From Desulfuromonadaceae bacterium (GTDB lineage: Bacteria; Desulfobacterota; Desulfuromonadia; Desulfuromonadales; SZUA-540): a stretch of DNA of 7,982 nt. The stretch covers positions 1-7,982 of the forward strand of contig QKGY01000386.1 of the NCBI GenBank assembly GCA_003250235.1, written 5' to 3'. The notes beneath the pieces were generated by a model that saw only the letters and a program-made list of their open reading frames with translations, had not been told where the DNA came from and did not search any database. How positions within the stretch are numbered: the first letter of the stretch is position 1; every line of letters begins with the position of its first letter. This document shows positions 1 through 7,062 of the stretch, piece after piece. The position numbers were made by a program, and so were the translations under genes.

Positions 1-1355
1 CGCTGATCGATGCGGTCGCGCTGTTCCAGCCGCAATCTCATCTGGGAGTCTAATTTTCTGAATTCGGCATCGATCTGCGGCAGCAGAGGCTGATAGTAGG
101 TCCGGCGATGAGCGATGACATCCTCAAAAGCGACAAGATCCCCTTCCCAGACATCCAGACGCTTGCGAAGATCTTCGAGATCGAGATAGTTCTTCAGCGA
201 TTCCTGGAAGTCGTGGGAAGCCATCAAATCAAGGAGATAATAGGTTTCGGGTGATTCAGGCAATTCCCGCAATTTGACCACCCAGTTGGCGTCCTGTTTC
301 AGCTCTTCTCCCGTGAGAGCCTGGAGAAACTTGCCTTCACGAATGCTTTTTATCGAAGCCCCAAGCTTATCGATCTCGATGCCGAAGGCTTCAAGCGCGC
401 TCCCGTAACGCAGGGCGGCCTGGCTGTACACACCGAGTTTCCCATAGGCAAAAGGAACGGCAAGAAGCGCTTCCTGCACCGAAGGATCCGTCACCTCACG
501 CTCGGCCAGCAAGCTCCAGGGAACAAGCGCCTTATCGAAATGCCCCGCCGAGGCGTCCGCCCAACCGGAACCAAGCAGAGCCTGGTTGGAAAACGGGCCG
601 CTGAGACGCACGCGATCGAACACTTCTTTAGCACCCTCGAAATTTTCTTCTCCCAGAAGCTTGTCCCCCAGGACGAGATTCGATTTGTCTTTAATGGCCT
701 GGGTAAGCGCATTATCGCTGACAATGCGTCCCGTCGCATCGAGAGATTCCCGCCCTTCTTTCTCCTTGCCTTGCCGCAACAGAGCGATACCGAGGTTGTA
801 GGAGGTAAATCCCTCAAGGCTTTTGGCGCCATCGAGATCGCGAAGGATACGGGCCGCTTCGGCGAAACGTCCATTGGCCATCAGGACTTGCGCCCTGAGA
901 AACGGCAGGTCGTCACGGATCTTGTCGGGAATTTTGCCTTTAATGCGATCCAAGGCATGCAGTGCATTAACCGGCTGGTTTTTCTGGAAAAAGATTCTCG
1001 CCAGACGATAGACGGCCTCGTTTCGCACAGACTCTTCGACGTTTCCTTCAATAACGGCGGTAATGGCACGCCCCGCACGATGATGCATGCGGTAGGCGAG
1101 CTCGAAGTCGCCGACATCAAATTCGGCCTGATCGGCATAGATAGCAAGAGTGTCGAGCTCGGGTTCGTCGAGCCCGTGATATTGCTGCAGTTCGGTATCC
1201 AGCCGGGAAATGGCATCGAACCAGTCACCTTGAAAAGCGTAATAAAGCGCCTCACCGAAGTAGAGATCCTTCATCTCTTTCGGGGCAGAGCCGGTGTCAG
1301 CCAGAGCTGTTGAGGCGAACATCAGGCTTATAAAAACGACGAAGACGCGGAACAT
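1..1355 (-). CDS. Exported TPR-like helical-repeat protein with C-terminal coiled coil (3' end outside window)
   Basis: Reading from the ATG at 1355 the frame stays open to the window edge, giving 451 complete codons with no stop, so the C-terminus is missing. Residues 1-19 are a Sec signal peptide (MFRVFVVFISLMFASTALA, then DTGSAP). Much of the rest looks like paired helices with TPR-like spacing, for example YFGEALYYAFQGDWFDAISR (~32-51), YRLARIFFQKNQPVNALHAL (~116-135), FLRAQVLMANGRFAEAARIL (~152-171), YNLGIALLRQGKEKEGRESL (~186-205), LLGSGWADASAGHFDKALVP (~260-279) and FAYGKLGVYSQAALRYGSAL (~302-321). Residues ~390-451 are charged and helical, probably a coiled coil (LDLEDLRKRLDVWEGDL, later LRLEQRDRID). 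Exported TPR proteins usually scaffold protein complexes in the periplasm. The start follows the stop of the small exported protein by only 3 nt, with a weak AGG 6 nt upstream, so expression is probably linked to it. There are no catalytic motifs, and the specific partner is unknown. Confidence 0.85.
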   Translation of the reverse strand, partial: MFRVFVVFISLMFASTALADTGSAPKEMKDLYFGEALYYAFQGDWFDAISRLDTELQQYHGLDEPELDTLAIYADQAEFDVGDFELAYRMHHRAGRAITAVIEGNVEESVRNEAVYRLARIFFQKNQPVNALHALDRIKGKIPDKIRDDLPFLRAQVLMANGRFAEAARILRDLDGAKSLEGFTSYNLGIALLRQGKEKEGRESLDATGRIVSDNALTQAIKDKSNLVLGDKLLGEENFEGAKEVFDRVRLSGPFSNQALLGSGWADASAGHFDKALVPWSLLAEREVTDPSVQEALLAVPFAYGKLGVYSQAALRYGSALEAFGIEIDKLGASIKSIREGKFLQALTGEELKQDANWVVKLRELPESPETYYLLDLMASHDFQESLKNYLDLEDLRKRLDVWEGDLVAFEDVIAHRRTYYQPLLPQIDAEFRKLDSQMRLRLEQRDRIDQ

Positions 1356-1358
1356 GAA

Positions 1359-1874
1359 TTACCTGTCTTTAAAGGTGATCGACTGGCTGGAGAGGGCCAC
1401 CTCGACTATCTGGGGGCCTACGCCTTTGTGCAGCGTATAATTTTCTGTTCTCTGCAGATCGTTGCCACCCTCGGTTTTCCCCAAAAAGGAGACCTGCATG
1501 GCATGATCTCCGGAGAGAACGTTTCCGGTATAGATCTGCTGCACCCCTCCCCTTTTCAAAGCATCGAGTTCTTTGAAGGTGTAAAGGTGCTCGGCGACGG
1601 GTTTGCCTTCGATCTGGATTTCCACCGAGTCGAGACGGAAGGTTTCCCCTGGATTCAGGGAGATGAAAACGGCCACCTGGGTGTGAGAGGGATAAAGCAG
1701 TTTCTCTTCCAGTTGGTTAAGTTCAGCAGCGATGTTCAGGACATCGGTCTTGATCTCCTGCACCTGTTCGTCCAACCCTTTTATCTGCTCCTTGGAGATA
1801 TCCTCCGCGTAAGTCAGGGTGCTCAATAAAAACATGGAAAGAATTGCAAGGATCGCGCTGAAATGTTTGTGCAT
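1359..1874 (-). CDS. Small exported protein: coiled coil plus compact beta domain
   Basis: 171 residues. The ATG at 1874 is chosen because AGGTGA lies 5 nt upstream; the in-frame GTG at 1883 would sit inside that ribosome binding site. Residues 1-23 are a Sec signal peptide with likely cleavage after STLTYA. Residues ~27-60 are a heptad-rich coiled coil (ISKEQIKGLDEQVQEIKTDV onward). Residues ~65-166 form a beta-rich domain with QVAVFISLNPGETFRLDSVE, then HLYTFKELDALKRGGVQQIY and TGNVLSGDHAMQVSF. From memory, proteins of this kind are sometimes labelled 'AraC family transcriptional regulator' in genomes. There is no helix-turn-helix here and the signal peptide argues against a DNA-binding role. 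There are no cysteines. It lies 61 nt after the OmpA/barrel gene and 3 nt before the TPR gene, so it is probably a periplasmic partner of both. The coiled coil could drive oligomerisation. Function unknown. Confidence 0.88.
   Translation of the reverse strand: MHKHFSAILAILSMFLLSTLTYAEDISKEQIKGLDEQVQEIKTDVLNIAAELNQLEEKLLYPSHTQVAVFISLNPGETFRLDSVEIQIEGKPVAEHLYTFKELDALKRGGVQQIYTGNVLSGDHAMQVSFLGKTEGGNDLQRTENYTLHKGVGPQIVEVALSSQSITFKDR
1362..1365 (-). promoter_or_regulatory. Weak ribosome binding site of the TPR gene
   Basis: CAGG on the minus strand sits 6 nt before the ATG at 1355 and lies inside the last codons of the small exported gene. It is a weak match, so translation of the TPR gene may depend on ribosomes finishing the upstream gene. 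Confidence 0.4.
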
Positions 1875-1879
1875 GATAG

Positions 1880-1885
1880 TCACCT
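1880..1885 (-). promoter_or_regulatory. Ribosome binding site AGGTGA of the small exported protein
   Basis: AGGTGA on the minus strand matches the 16S anti-Shine-Dalgarno complement and is spaced 5 nt from the ATG at 1874. It makes the GTG at 1883 an unlikely start. The rest of the intergenic stretch (1886-1935) shows no clear hairpin, promoter or reading frame. Confidence 0.6.
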
Positions 1886-1935
1886 GTCCGTTTGTCTATG
1901 TCTCAAGTCTGATGCGATTCTATCCGGTTATTACG

Positions 1936-4900
1936 TCATATCTTTCCGATAAGATTGATAAAAAGTCCCTGATGTTTGTAATCGAAATCGGTCAGGTCAT
2001 CGGAGAAACGGCTGAAGTTGTACCCGGCCCCCAGCTTGATGTGATTGCCGAAATGCCGGTAGAGTCCGACCAGAACCCCGTCGCGACTGTCCTGAGCATC
2101 CGGAAGTTCGAGCCGACGAGCCTCCATCAGAGCATCCCATCGGTGGAGGAAATGCCAGTCCGCCCGCAGCACCATCAGATGCGCCCGACTGAGGAAATAT
2201 TCAGGATTTTCCCTGTCCTGGGCGACCTCACCGTAGCGGTAGGCGTACTTGCCGCCGATGGTCCAGCGGGACGTCAGATCGTACATGACGTCCAGGGATC
2301 CGATATGGCTTCTCTGGATAGTTCCAGAATCGGTGCCCGCCTCCTGCTCGAGGGAAGGCATATTGTAGAAATAGGTGTATTTGATCAGGGCATTGAACCG
2401 GTCATTGCTAACGGGCCTGTAGGCGTACCCTGCAACCGCCTCGGTATAATCTCCGTTGTAGGTGTCGCCCAGGGAACTCTCGCTTACCGAATAATTGAAC
2501 TTGCCGATCAGCCGCCAGTCCGCGGAAATCTGATATTTGAGGCTGTTCTTGAACAACCAGGTGGTGCGTTTGGAAAAACTGTCGTCGGCCTGCTCCGTAC
2601 TGTCGACCCGGTATTCAACGGCGCTGGCAATCTTGAGGCTGTCCAGCCCGTATCCTGCGCTCACCCCGATGGCTTTTCTTTCGATGTCGGCCGCCGTATC
2701 GGGATCTTTGAGGGTGCCGAAATCGACGTTGGCTCCCAGGTTGAGCCTATCGAACGGCGCCAGTTCGACACCGGTAGAATGGGTCAGTCCCGTAGCCACA
2801 TCGCCATGGGTATAACGCTCTTCGAGGTAGACGCTGGCACTGTCGGAATAGCGGGTCTTGAAACCTGAGGCCATATCGCCTTTGCGGGCACGGACTCCGT
2901 TGTCGCTGCGTTCGTTTTCAAGCGTATAGTTGAGATACACGGTGGTGCGATCGGAATAGAGATATTCCGTTCCAAGTTTTCCGCTGGCGCCGAGATCCCC
3001 GCCGGAAACTTCGCCCAGCACGCTGAAACGCTCAGTCACCCGCAGGTTTCCGCCAACCCCGATGCGGTTGTTATCCTCGCGATTGCCGGAAGCCTGCACT
3101 GTCTGCTGCAGGAAGCCGTAAGCGGACCAGCGTTCGCGTGAATCATACAGCAGACGTGCTACCGCATCGGTACGATCCCCTTGCTCCTGGGTAGCGGCGA
3201 CCACCTCGGCGTTGTCGGTGCGGTTGTCCATTCTGACTCCCGAGCTCAGGGTCCAATGCTTATCCAGACGGTAATCGACATCCAGTTCGCCCGAACGGGT
3301 GTCCAACCCCTCTGGCCGATCCTGTATATCCAGTTTCAGCCGACTGCTCAGCCGGTCGGTGATAGGCAGATCGGCTGTTCCGCCATACTGGGTCATGTCG
3401 GTAGTCGTAGACAGCCCGGGTGCCGAATAGCCTTCTTCCAGTTCCTGCAGGTAAAAGGTGACCTTCCCACGCCCTGTGTCGAACCAATCCTGAAATCCGA
3501 TGCTGGTATCGACCCGGTAGGCCATCGCGTTAACATCGGTGTCGTTGAAACCATCGACATCGGCAAAGGTGTACCCGCCGTCAGCAGACGTGGTGGCAAG
3601 GACCCCGGGACCTTTTGTGAGCCCAGTCTCCATCCGGATCCATGAAGCCGAGGATTTGCGAAGGGTCAGATCGACGCCACCCAGGCTGCTTTCGATATCC
3701 GAGTCATTGTCCCGATTGGCAGTCACGCCGATTTTCACATAGTCATTGAGCCAGTAGTGAACCCGCCCGCCGGTCGCCAGGGTATTTTGCTCATCGAACC
3801 CTGGAGTGAATTCGTAACGAACCACCAGAAACACGGGATTGCCGCCACTCGCGTCGCTTGCAACGAGCAAGTCGTCCTCAGCGGTGGTCTCCAGGGGCTG
3901 CGACAGCAGAATCCGCCCCTGCAGGTAATCGATATCGTAATCGAGGGCCGATGTCAGGTTCTTCACCCCAAGCACCATGCCGGAATCCTTGTCGCGTACC
4001 TCGATACGTATTCTCTCCGAGCCTTCCAGAATGTCCTGCCGTTTCAGAAAGAAGAGGGAACCACCCGTACCCCGGAATTCGTCGCGACCGGCAACGGTTC
4101 CGGGGTCGGCGGCAAAGCCGTCCATGAACAGGCGCGGCTCGCCGAAACTGGTGGTAGGCAGTGGCTGATAGTGAAGGTTGGCCCCATAAAGTCCACGATC
4201 GACATGAGTCAGGTAGGTGTCGGTATAGCCGATCTTGAAATTGCCCCAGAGAGCGTAGGTTTCATCCTTCTGGGTGCGCACATAGAACTTGCCGCTTGTC
4301 GGCGCATCCTCGACCACCGTACTGTCGTCGCCAAAGGTCGGATAGTGGTAATCGGGGTCCATGCGCCGGAAGAGCGCATCAGGCGACTTGTCCAGAAAGT
4401 CAGAGAAAATATCCTCGATTGACCCTTCCCTCGTGTCGGCGCTCGCCGTGAGCGACCAGCCGTTTTTGAATTTTCCGTTGGTATAAAAGGCTAACCGCCC
4501 CTGAAGGCTTATGTCCTCGCTGTACTGGGGCTTGTCGGGCGCGAGAAGCTTGGCCGGGCCGTTCGTCTTATTGCCCGAGAGGGTCATGTCGGCAATCCCC
4601 ACGGTGAACCAGTCGCTCTTTTCCAGAGCGAGATCGCGCAGGAACAATTCGCCGTTACCGAAGGGATCGAGGACAGCCACTTCGACGGTATGCATCCCCT
4701 CGGGAAGAATCTCCTCGGCGACAAAGCGACCCTGGGCATCGACCGGGACCGAATATCCGGCCATCCACACGCCGTGGTCCTTGGGAATCTCCGAACCAAA
4801 GGCCTGAACCGTGCCACCGCGCAAGGCAATGTTATGAACGGCCAGTCGGCTCTCGCCGTACCCGGCCAGAAGCTCAGCCTTGACATCGGCACCGGCGGTC

Positions 4901-7050
4901 TGGGCATCGACGTTATCGATAATCCAGAGAGGCTGTGGAACGGTTTCGTCGAAAAGGCCCTTATCCCCGTAGACGCGCACCAAGTACTTCAACGGACGCA
5001 CGGGGGCCGAAAAGGAGGGGAAATCCGCCTGCCATTGGGCCAACCCGTCGGCGTCCATGCCGATGACCACCAGGGGGGTGTCCCGCACGGACTGCGCCTC
5101 GTCAAAAATACGCACTTCGGCGCTGCGAATGAAGCTTCGGTAGTTCGAATAGAGACGAAACCGCACCAGGTTCTCTGCAAAGGGGGTTTCCGGCAGGTCC
5201 TGGTAGCGGATGGATCGAGGCCAGGCGGTAATATTCAGTCTGGGCTCGATTTTCAGGCTGTCATGCTTGAACTGAATGTTGGCATTATCAAGAGCGACGT
5301 CGGTACAGCGCTGCACGTCCGAGCTGCACTTGCCCGGATCGTTGAGAGGCTTGCCGTCGACGGTAATACGCATAAGGTTCAGACCGAAAGGATCGAGAGG
5401 GGTGACCTCGCGCGTCATGGGCGTCACATCCACCCCTTCATAGTCGTCGAGCAGAACCAGTTCGTCATAGACAACCTGAACGGTAACACGCGATGTTGCG
5501 GATTGGATAAAACCGGAATTCACGACGTCGTCGGACTGGACAAAGCCATGCCCCTCGAACTCGGTCTGATCCTGGGTAAGGCCCATCTGCTCTCGCACGG
5601 CCTCCATCGTACGCCGCGCACGGGCCATGGACAGACCGATATCGTCTCCATAGACGGAAGCCGTTCTTCGGTCAAGGCGTTCGTTGCCCGTATAGCCAAT
5701 GAAACGCAGGCGCACATGGCTTTTATCGCTGACTTCCGCCATCATCTGCCGCAACCTGCCGATAGTTTCTGCCGGGACAACCGGTCTGCCGTTTTCGAAC
5801 AGGATCGGATCGGTGTCGCCAAGCGGGGACTGATAAACCCGGGTTACGGTTTCCGCTCCGGCAGCGTCCGGGCACAGCTGGGGTTCATCCGGAAGATCCT
5901 GCAGGGGATCGTCGTACCAGAACTCCACCTCCACCCTGCGGTTTCGCGCCCTCCCCTGCTGGGTGTCGTTTGAGGCCACAGGCTGTGCAGACCCTTTTCC
6001 CTCCTGCTGAATTGCCGCGTTGGATAGACCGAGTTTCTCTTGAACGACCAGGGAAACACGGCGGGCAACAGCCTTAGAGAGACCGACAAGGTTGCCGTAA
6101 ATGCGTTCGTCGCGACCGGTCAACGGCAAGTTATCCGTATAGGCGGTGAACTTGATGACGAGATTGGGTTTGCCGCGAAGGTTGACCATTGCCTGTCGGA
6201 TCTGGGTGAGAAACGCCTCGGGCACCTCGGCCATGCCGTCGTCATAATGAAGCGGCGATATCAGGTTCTTCACCCGGGCCCGATGAGAATGCCCTTCCTT
6301 ATACCGCAGTTTGCAGACTGTTTCGGACCGGCATACTTTGATGCGGTTAACCTCTCTGGGGATGATGACTTCCTTTTGAACCTGCCTTTCGCTGATTTCG
6401 TCGTACCAGACTTGCACCTCCACACGGCGGTTGAGTTGACGTCCTTCCGCCGTGGCGTTGTCAGCGATCGGCTGGCTGTCACCCATTCCTTCATAGGAGA
6501 TCGCCTCGGGAGGGAGGTTAAGGGCCTGTTGGCAATATTCGGCCGTGACGCCGGCCCGTTCCCTGGACAGTCCGACATTGTCCCCGTACTGGGCACTCAG
6601 GGCATCGCTGAGTGGCAGGGAGTCGGCATGGCCGACGAAATGTAAACGAACGTTGGCGCGCCCTCGCATGCTGTCCAGAACGTCGCGCAAAAGATCCAGA
6701 TAGTTGTCGGGAATATGCACATCCCCCTGGTCAAAATGGATTGGGGGGACAAGATGATCGAGCTTGACGGTTTTGACATCCTTCTCGACCACGTCGCGCA
6801 ACTCGGTACGGTCTCCTTCATCGACTTCGAAAATCGAAGGATCGTGCACCCAGGGGGTCAAGGAGAGATCGGTCGGCAAGTGTTTTTCAACCGAACTCCC
6901 GCCCTCACCCGTTTCCAGGATGTTTTCGTCACCGAGAGATATGGCCTCCGCGCCGGGAACCAGAATCAGCCACAGGCACAGAAAAACAAGGATGCGCGTA
7001 GACATAAACCTCGTCACAAACAAGGGATTGAAAAACGGAACGGGTCTCAT
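1936..7050 (-). CDS. Large OmpA-family outer-membrane protein: three OmpA modules plus C-terminal beta-barrel region
   Basis: About 1704 residues. The start at 7050 is preferred because GGTGAGG lies 5 nt upstream. An ATG at 7005 gives a more compact signal peptide (MSTRILVFLCLWLILVPGAEA) but its GAGG is only 3 nt away; an ATG at 7083 overlaps the upstream gene. After the signal peptide come three OmpA-like modules at about 100-218, 264-381 and 415-530, each ending in a 'RRVEVQVWYDE'-like strand. OmpA modules bind diaminopimelate in peptidoglycan through an Asp and an Arg; only module 1 has both. Residues ~530-820 look like Ig-like beta linkers (VPVDAQGRFVAEEILPEGMH). Residues ~820-1090 are a mixed region including DYDIDYLQGRILLSQPL. 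From ~1094 to the end, alternating amphipathic strands with short turns suggest an outer-membrane barrel, although the last residue is Ile rather than the usual Phe. The six mature cysteines all lie before residue 590. Inferred role: tethering the outer membrane to peptidoglycan and anchoring or exporting the DUF11 protein. Confidence 0.92.
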   Translation of the reverse strand: MRPVPFFNPLFVTRFMSTRILVFLCLWLILVPGAEAISLGDENILETGEGGSSVEKHLPTDLSLTPWVHDPSIFEVDEGDRTELRDVVEKDVKTVKLDHLVPPIHFDQGDVHIPDNYLDLLRDVLDSMRGRANVRLHFVGHADSLPLSDALSAQYGDNVGLSRERAGVTAEYCQQALNLPPEAISYEGMGDSQPIADNATAEGRQLNRRVEVQVWYDEISERQVQKEVIIPREVNRIKVCRSETVCKLRYKEGHSHRARVKNLISPLHYDDGMAEVPEAFLTQIRQAMVNLRGKPNLVIKFTAYTDNLPLTGRDERIYGNLVGLSKAVARRVSLVVQEKLGLSNAAIQQEGKGSAQPVASNDTQQGRARNRRVEVEFWYDDPLQDLPDEPQLCPDAAGAETVTRVYQSPLGDTDPILFENGRPVVPAETIGRLRQMMAEVSDKSHVRLRFIGYTGNERLDRRTASVYGDDIGLSMARARRTMEAVREQMGLTQDQTEFEGHGFVQSDDVVNSGFIQSATSRVTVQVVYDELVLLDDYEGVDVTPMTREVTPLDPFGLNLMRITVDGKPLNDPGKCSSDVQRCTDVALDNANIQFKHDSLKIEPRLNITAWPRSIRYQDLPETPFAENLVRFRLYSNYRSFIRSAEVRIFDEAQSVRDTPLVVIGMDADGLAQWQADFPSFSAPVRPLKYLVRVYGDKGLFDETVPQPLWIIDNVDAQTAGADVKAELLAGYGESRLAVHNIALRGGTVQAFGSEIPKDHGVWMAGYSVPVDAQGRFVAEEILPEGMHTVEVAVLDPFGNGELFLRDLALEKSDWFTVGIADMTLSGNKTNGPAKLLAPDKPQYSEDISLQGRLAFYTNGKFKNGWSLTASADTREGSIEDIFSDFLDKSPDALFRRMDPDYHYPTFGDDSTVVEDAPTSGKFYVRTQKDETYALWGNFKIGYTDTYLTHVDRGLYGANLHYQPLPTTSFGEPRLFMDGFAADPGTVAGRDEFRGTGGSLFFLKRQDILEGSERIRIEVRDKDSGMVLGVKNLTSALDYDIDYLQGRILLSQPLETTAEDDLLVASDASGGNPVFLVVRYEFTPGFDEQNTLATGGRVHYWLNDYVKIGVTANRDNDSDIESSLGGVDLTLRKSSASWIRMETGLTKGPGVLATTSADGGYTFADVDGFNDTDVNAMAYRVDTSIGFQDWFDTGRGKVTFYLQELEEGYSAPGLSTTTDMTQYGGTADLPITDRLSSRLKLDIQDRPEGLDTRSGELDVDYRLDKHWTLSSGVRMDNRTDNAEVVAATQEQGDRTDAVARLLYDSRERWSAYGFLQQTVQASGNREDNNRIGVGGNLRVTERFSVLGEVSGGDLGASGKLGTEYLYSDRTTVYLNYTLENERSDNGVRARKGDMASGFKTRYSDSASVYLEERYTHGDVATGLTHSTGVELAPFDRLNLGANVDFGTLKDPDTAADIERKAIGVSAGYGLDSLKIASAVEYRVDSTEQADDSFSKRTTWLFKNSLKYQISADWRLIGKFNYSVSESSLGDTYNGDYTEAVAGYAYRPVSNDRFNALIKYTYFYNMPSLEQEAGTDSGTIQRSHIGSLDVMYDLTSRWTIGGKYAYRYGEVAQDRENPEYFLSRAHLMVLRADWHFLHRWDALMEARRLELPDAQDSRDGVLVGLYRHFGNHIKLGAGYNFSRFSDDLTDFDYKHQGLFINLIGKI
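5461..5808 (-). repeat. OmpA-like module 3 (conserved Asp replaced by Gly)
   Basis: Third and most diverged module, residues ~415-530, from DPILFENG to VTVQVVYDE. The Arg is kept (GLSMARARR), but the binding Asp position reads GYTGNERL, with Gly instead of Asp. The final strand has lost the NRRVEV signature and reads SRVTVQVVYDE. Confidence 0.82.
5908..6261 (-). repeat. OmpA-like module 2 (conserved Arg replaced by Val)
   Basis: Second tandem module, residues ~264-381, from ISPLHYDDG to RRVEVEFWYDD. The Asp is kept (AYTDNLPLTG), but the LSxxRA motif reads LSKAVA, with Val where the ligand-binding Arg belongs. The fold otherwise looks complete. A cysteine pair (CRSETVC, residues 240 and 246) sits in the linker just before it. 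Confidence 0.85.
6397..6753 (-). repeat. OmpA-like module 1 (intact binding residues)
   Basis: First of three tandem OmpA-like modules in the large outer-membrane protein, residues ~100-218. It runs from VPPIHFDQG to RRVEVQVWYDE. The binding-loop signature is GHADSLPLSD followed by GLSRERAGV, so both the Asp (about residue 143) and the Arg (about 165) expected to contact peptidoglycan are present. It is the only module of the three that keeps both. Confidence 0.88.
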
Positions 7051-7055
7051 CGCTG

Positions 7056-7062
7056 CCTCACC
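7056..7062 (-). promoter_or_regulatory. Ribosome binding site GGTGAGG overlapping the upstream stop codon
   Basis: On the minus strand GGTGAGG sits 5 nt before the ATG at 7050. Its internal TGA (7060-7058) is the stop codon of the DUF11 gene. This decides the start of the OmpA/barrel gene in favour of 7050 and suggests that the two genes are translationally coupled. Confidence 0.6.

Noticed and set aside
540..1313. 257-codon plus-strand frame over the TPR gene
   Set aside because: The minus strand is open over the whole region and gives a signal peptide plus helical repeats; the plus frame has no comparable features.
1917..1922. TAGAAT as a possible -10 box for an internal promoter before the small exported gene (minus strand)
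   Set aside because: No acceptable -35 element lies about 17 nt upstream; a single hexamer in a 61-nt gap is weak evidence.
1884..1935. Possible terminator between the OmpA/barrel gene and the small exported gene
   Set aside because: No stable inverted repeat followed by a T-run can be found by eye on the minus strand.
1819..2868. 349-codon open frame on the plus strand spanning the intergenic gap
   Set aside because: It runs antisense to the barrel 3' end and the start of the small exported gene, with no recognisable protein family.
4690..5973. 427-codon open frame on the plus strand
   Set aside because: It lies wholly antisense to the OmpA/barrel gene, whose minus-strand product shows recognisable domains; the plus-strand product shows no domain or signal I recognise. 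It is treated as a GC-driven shadow frame.
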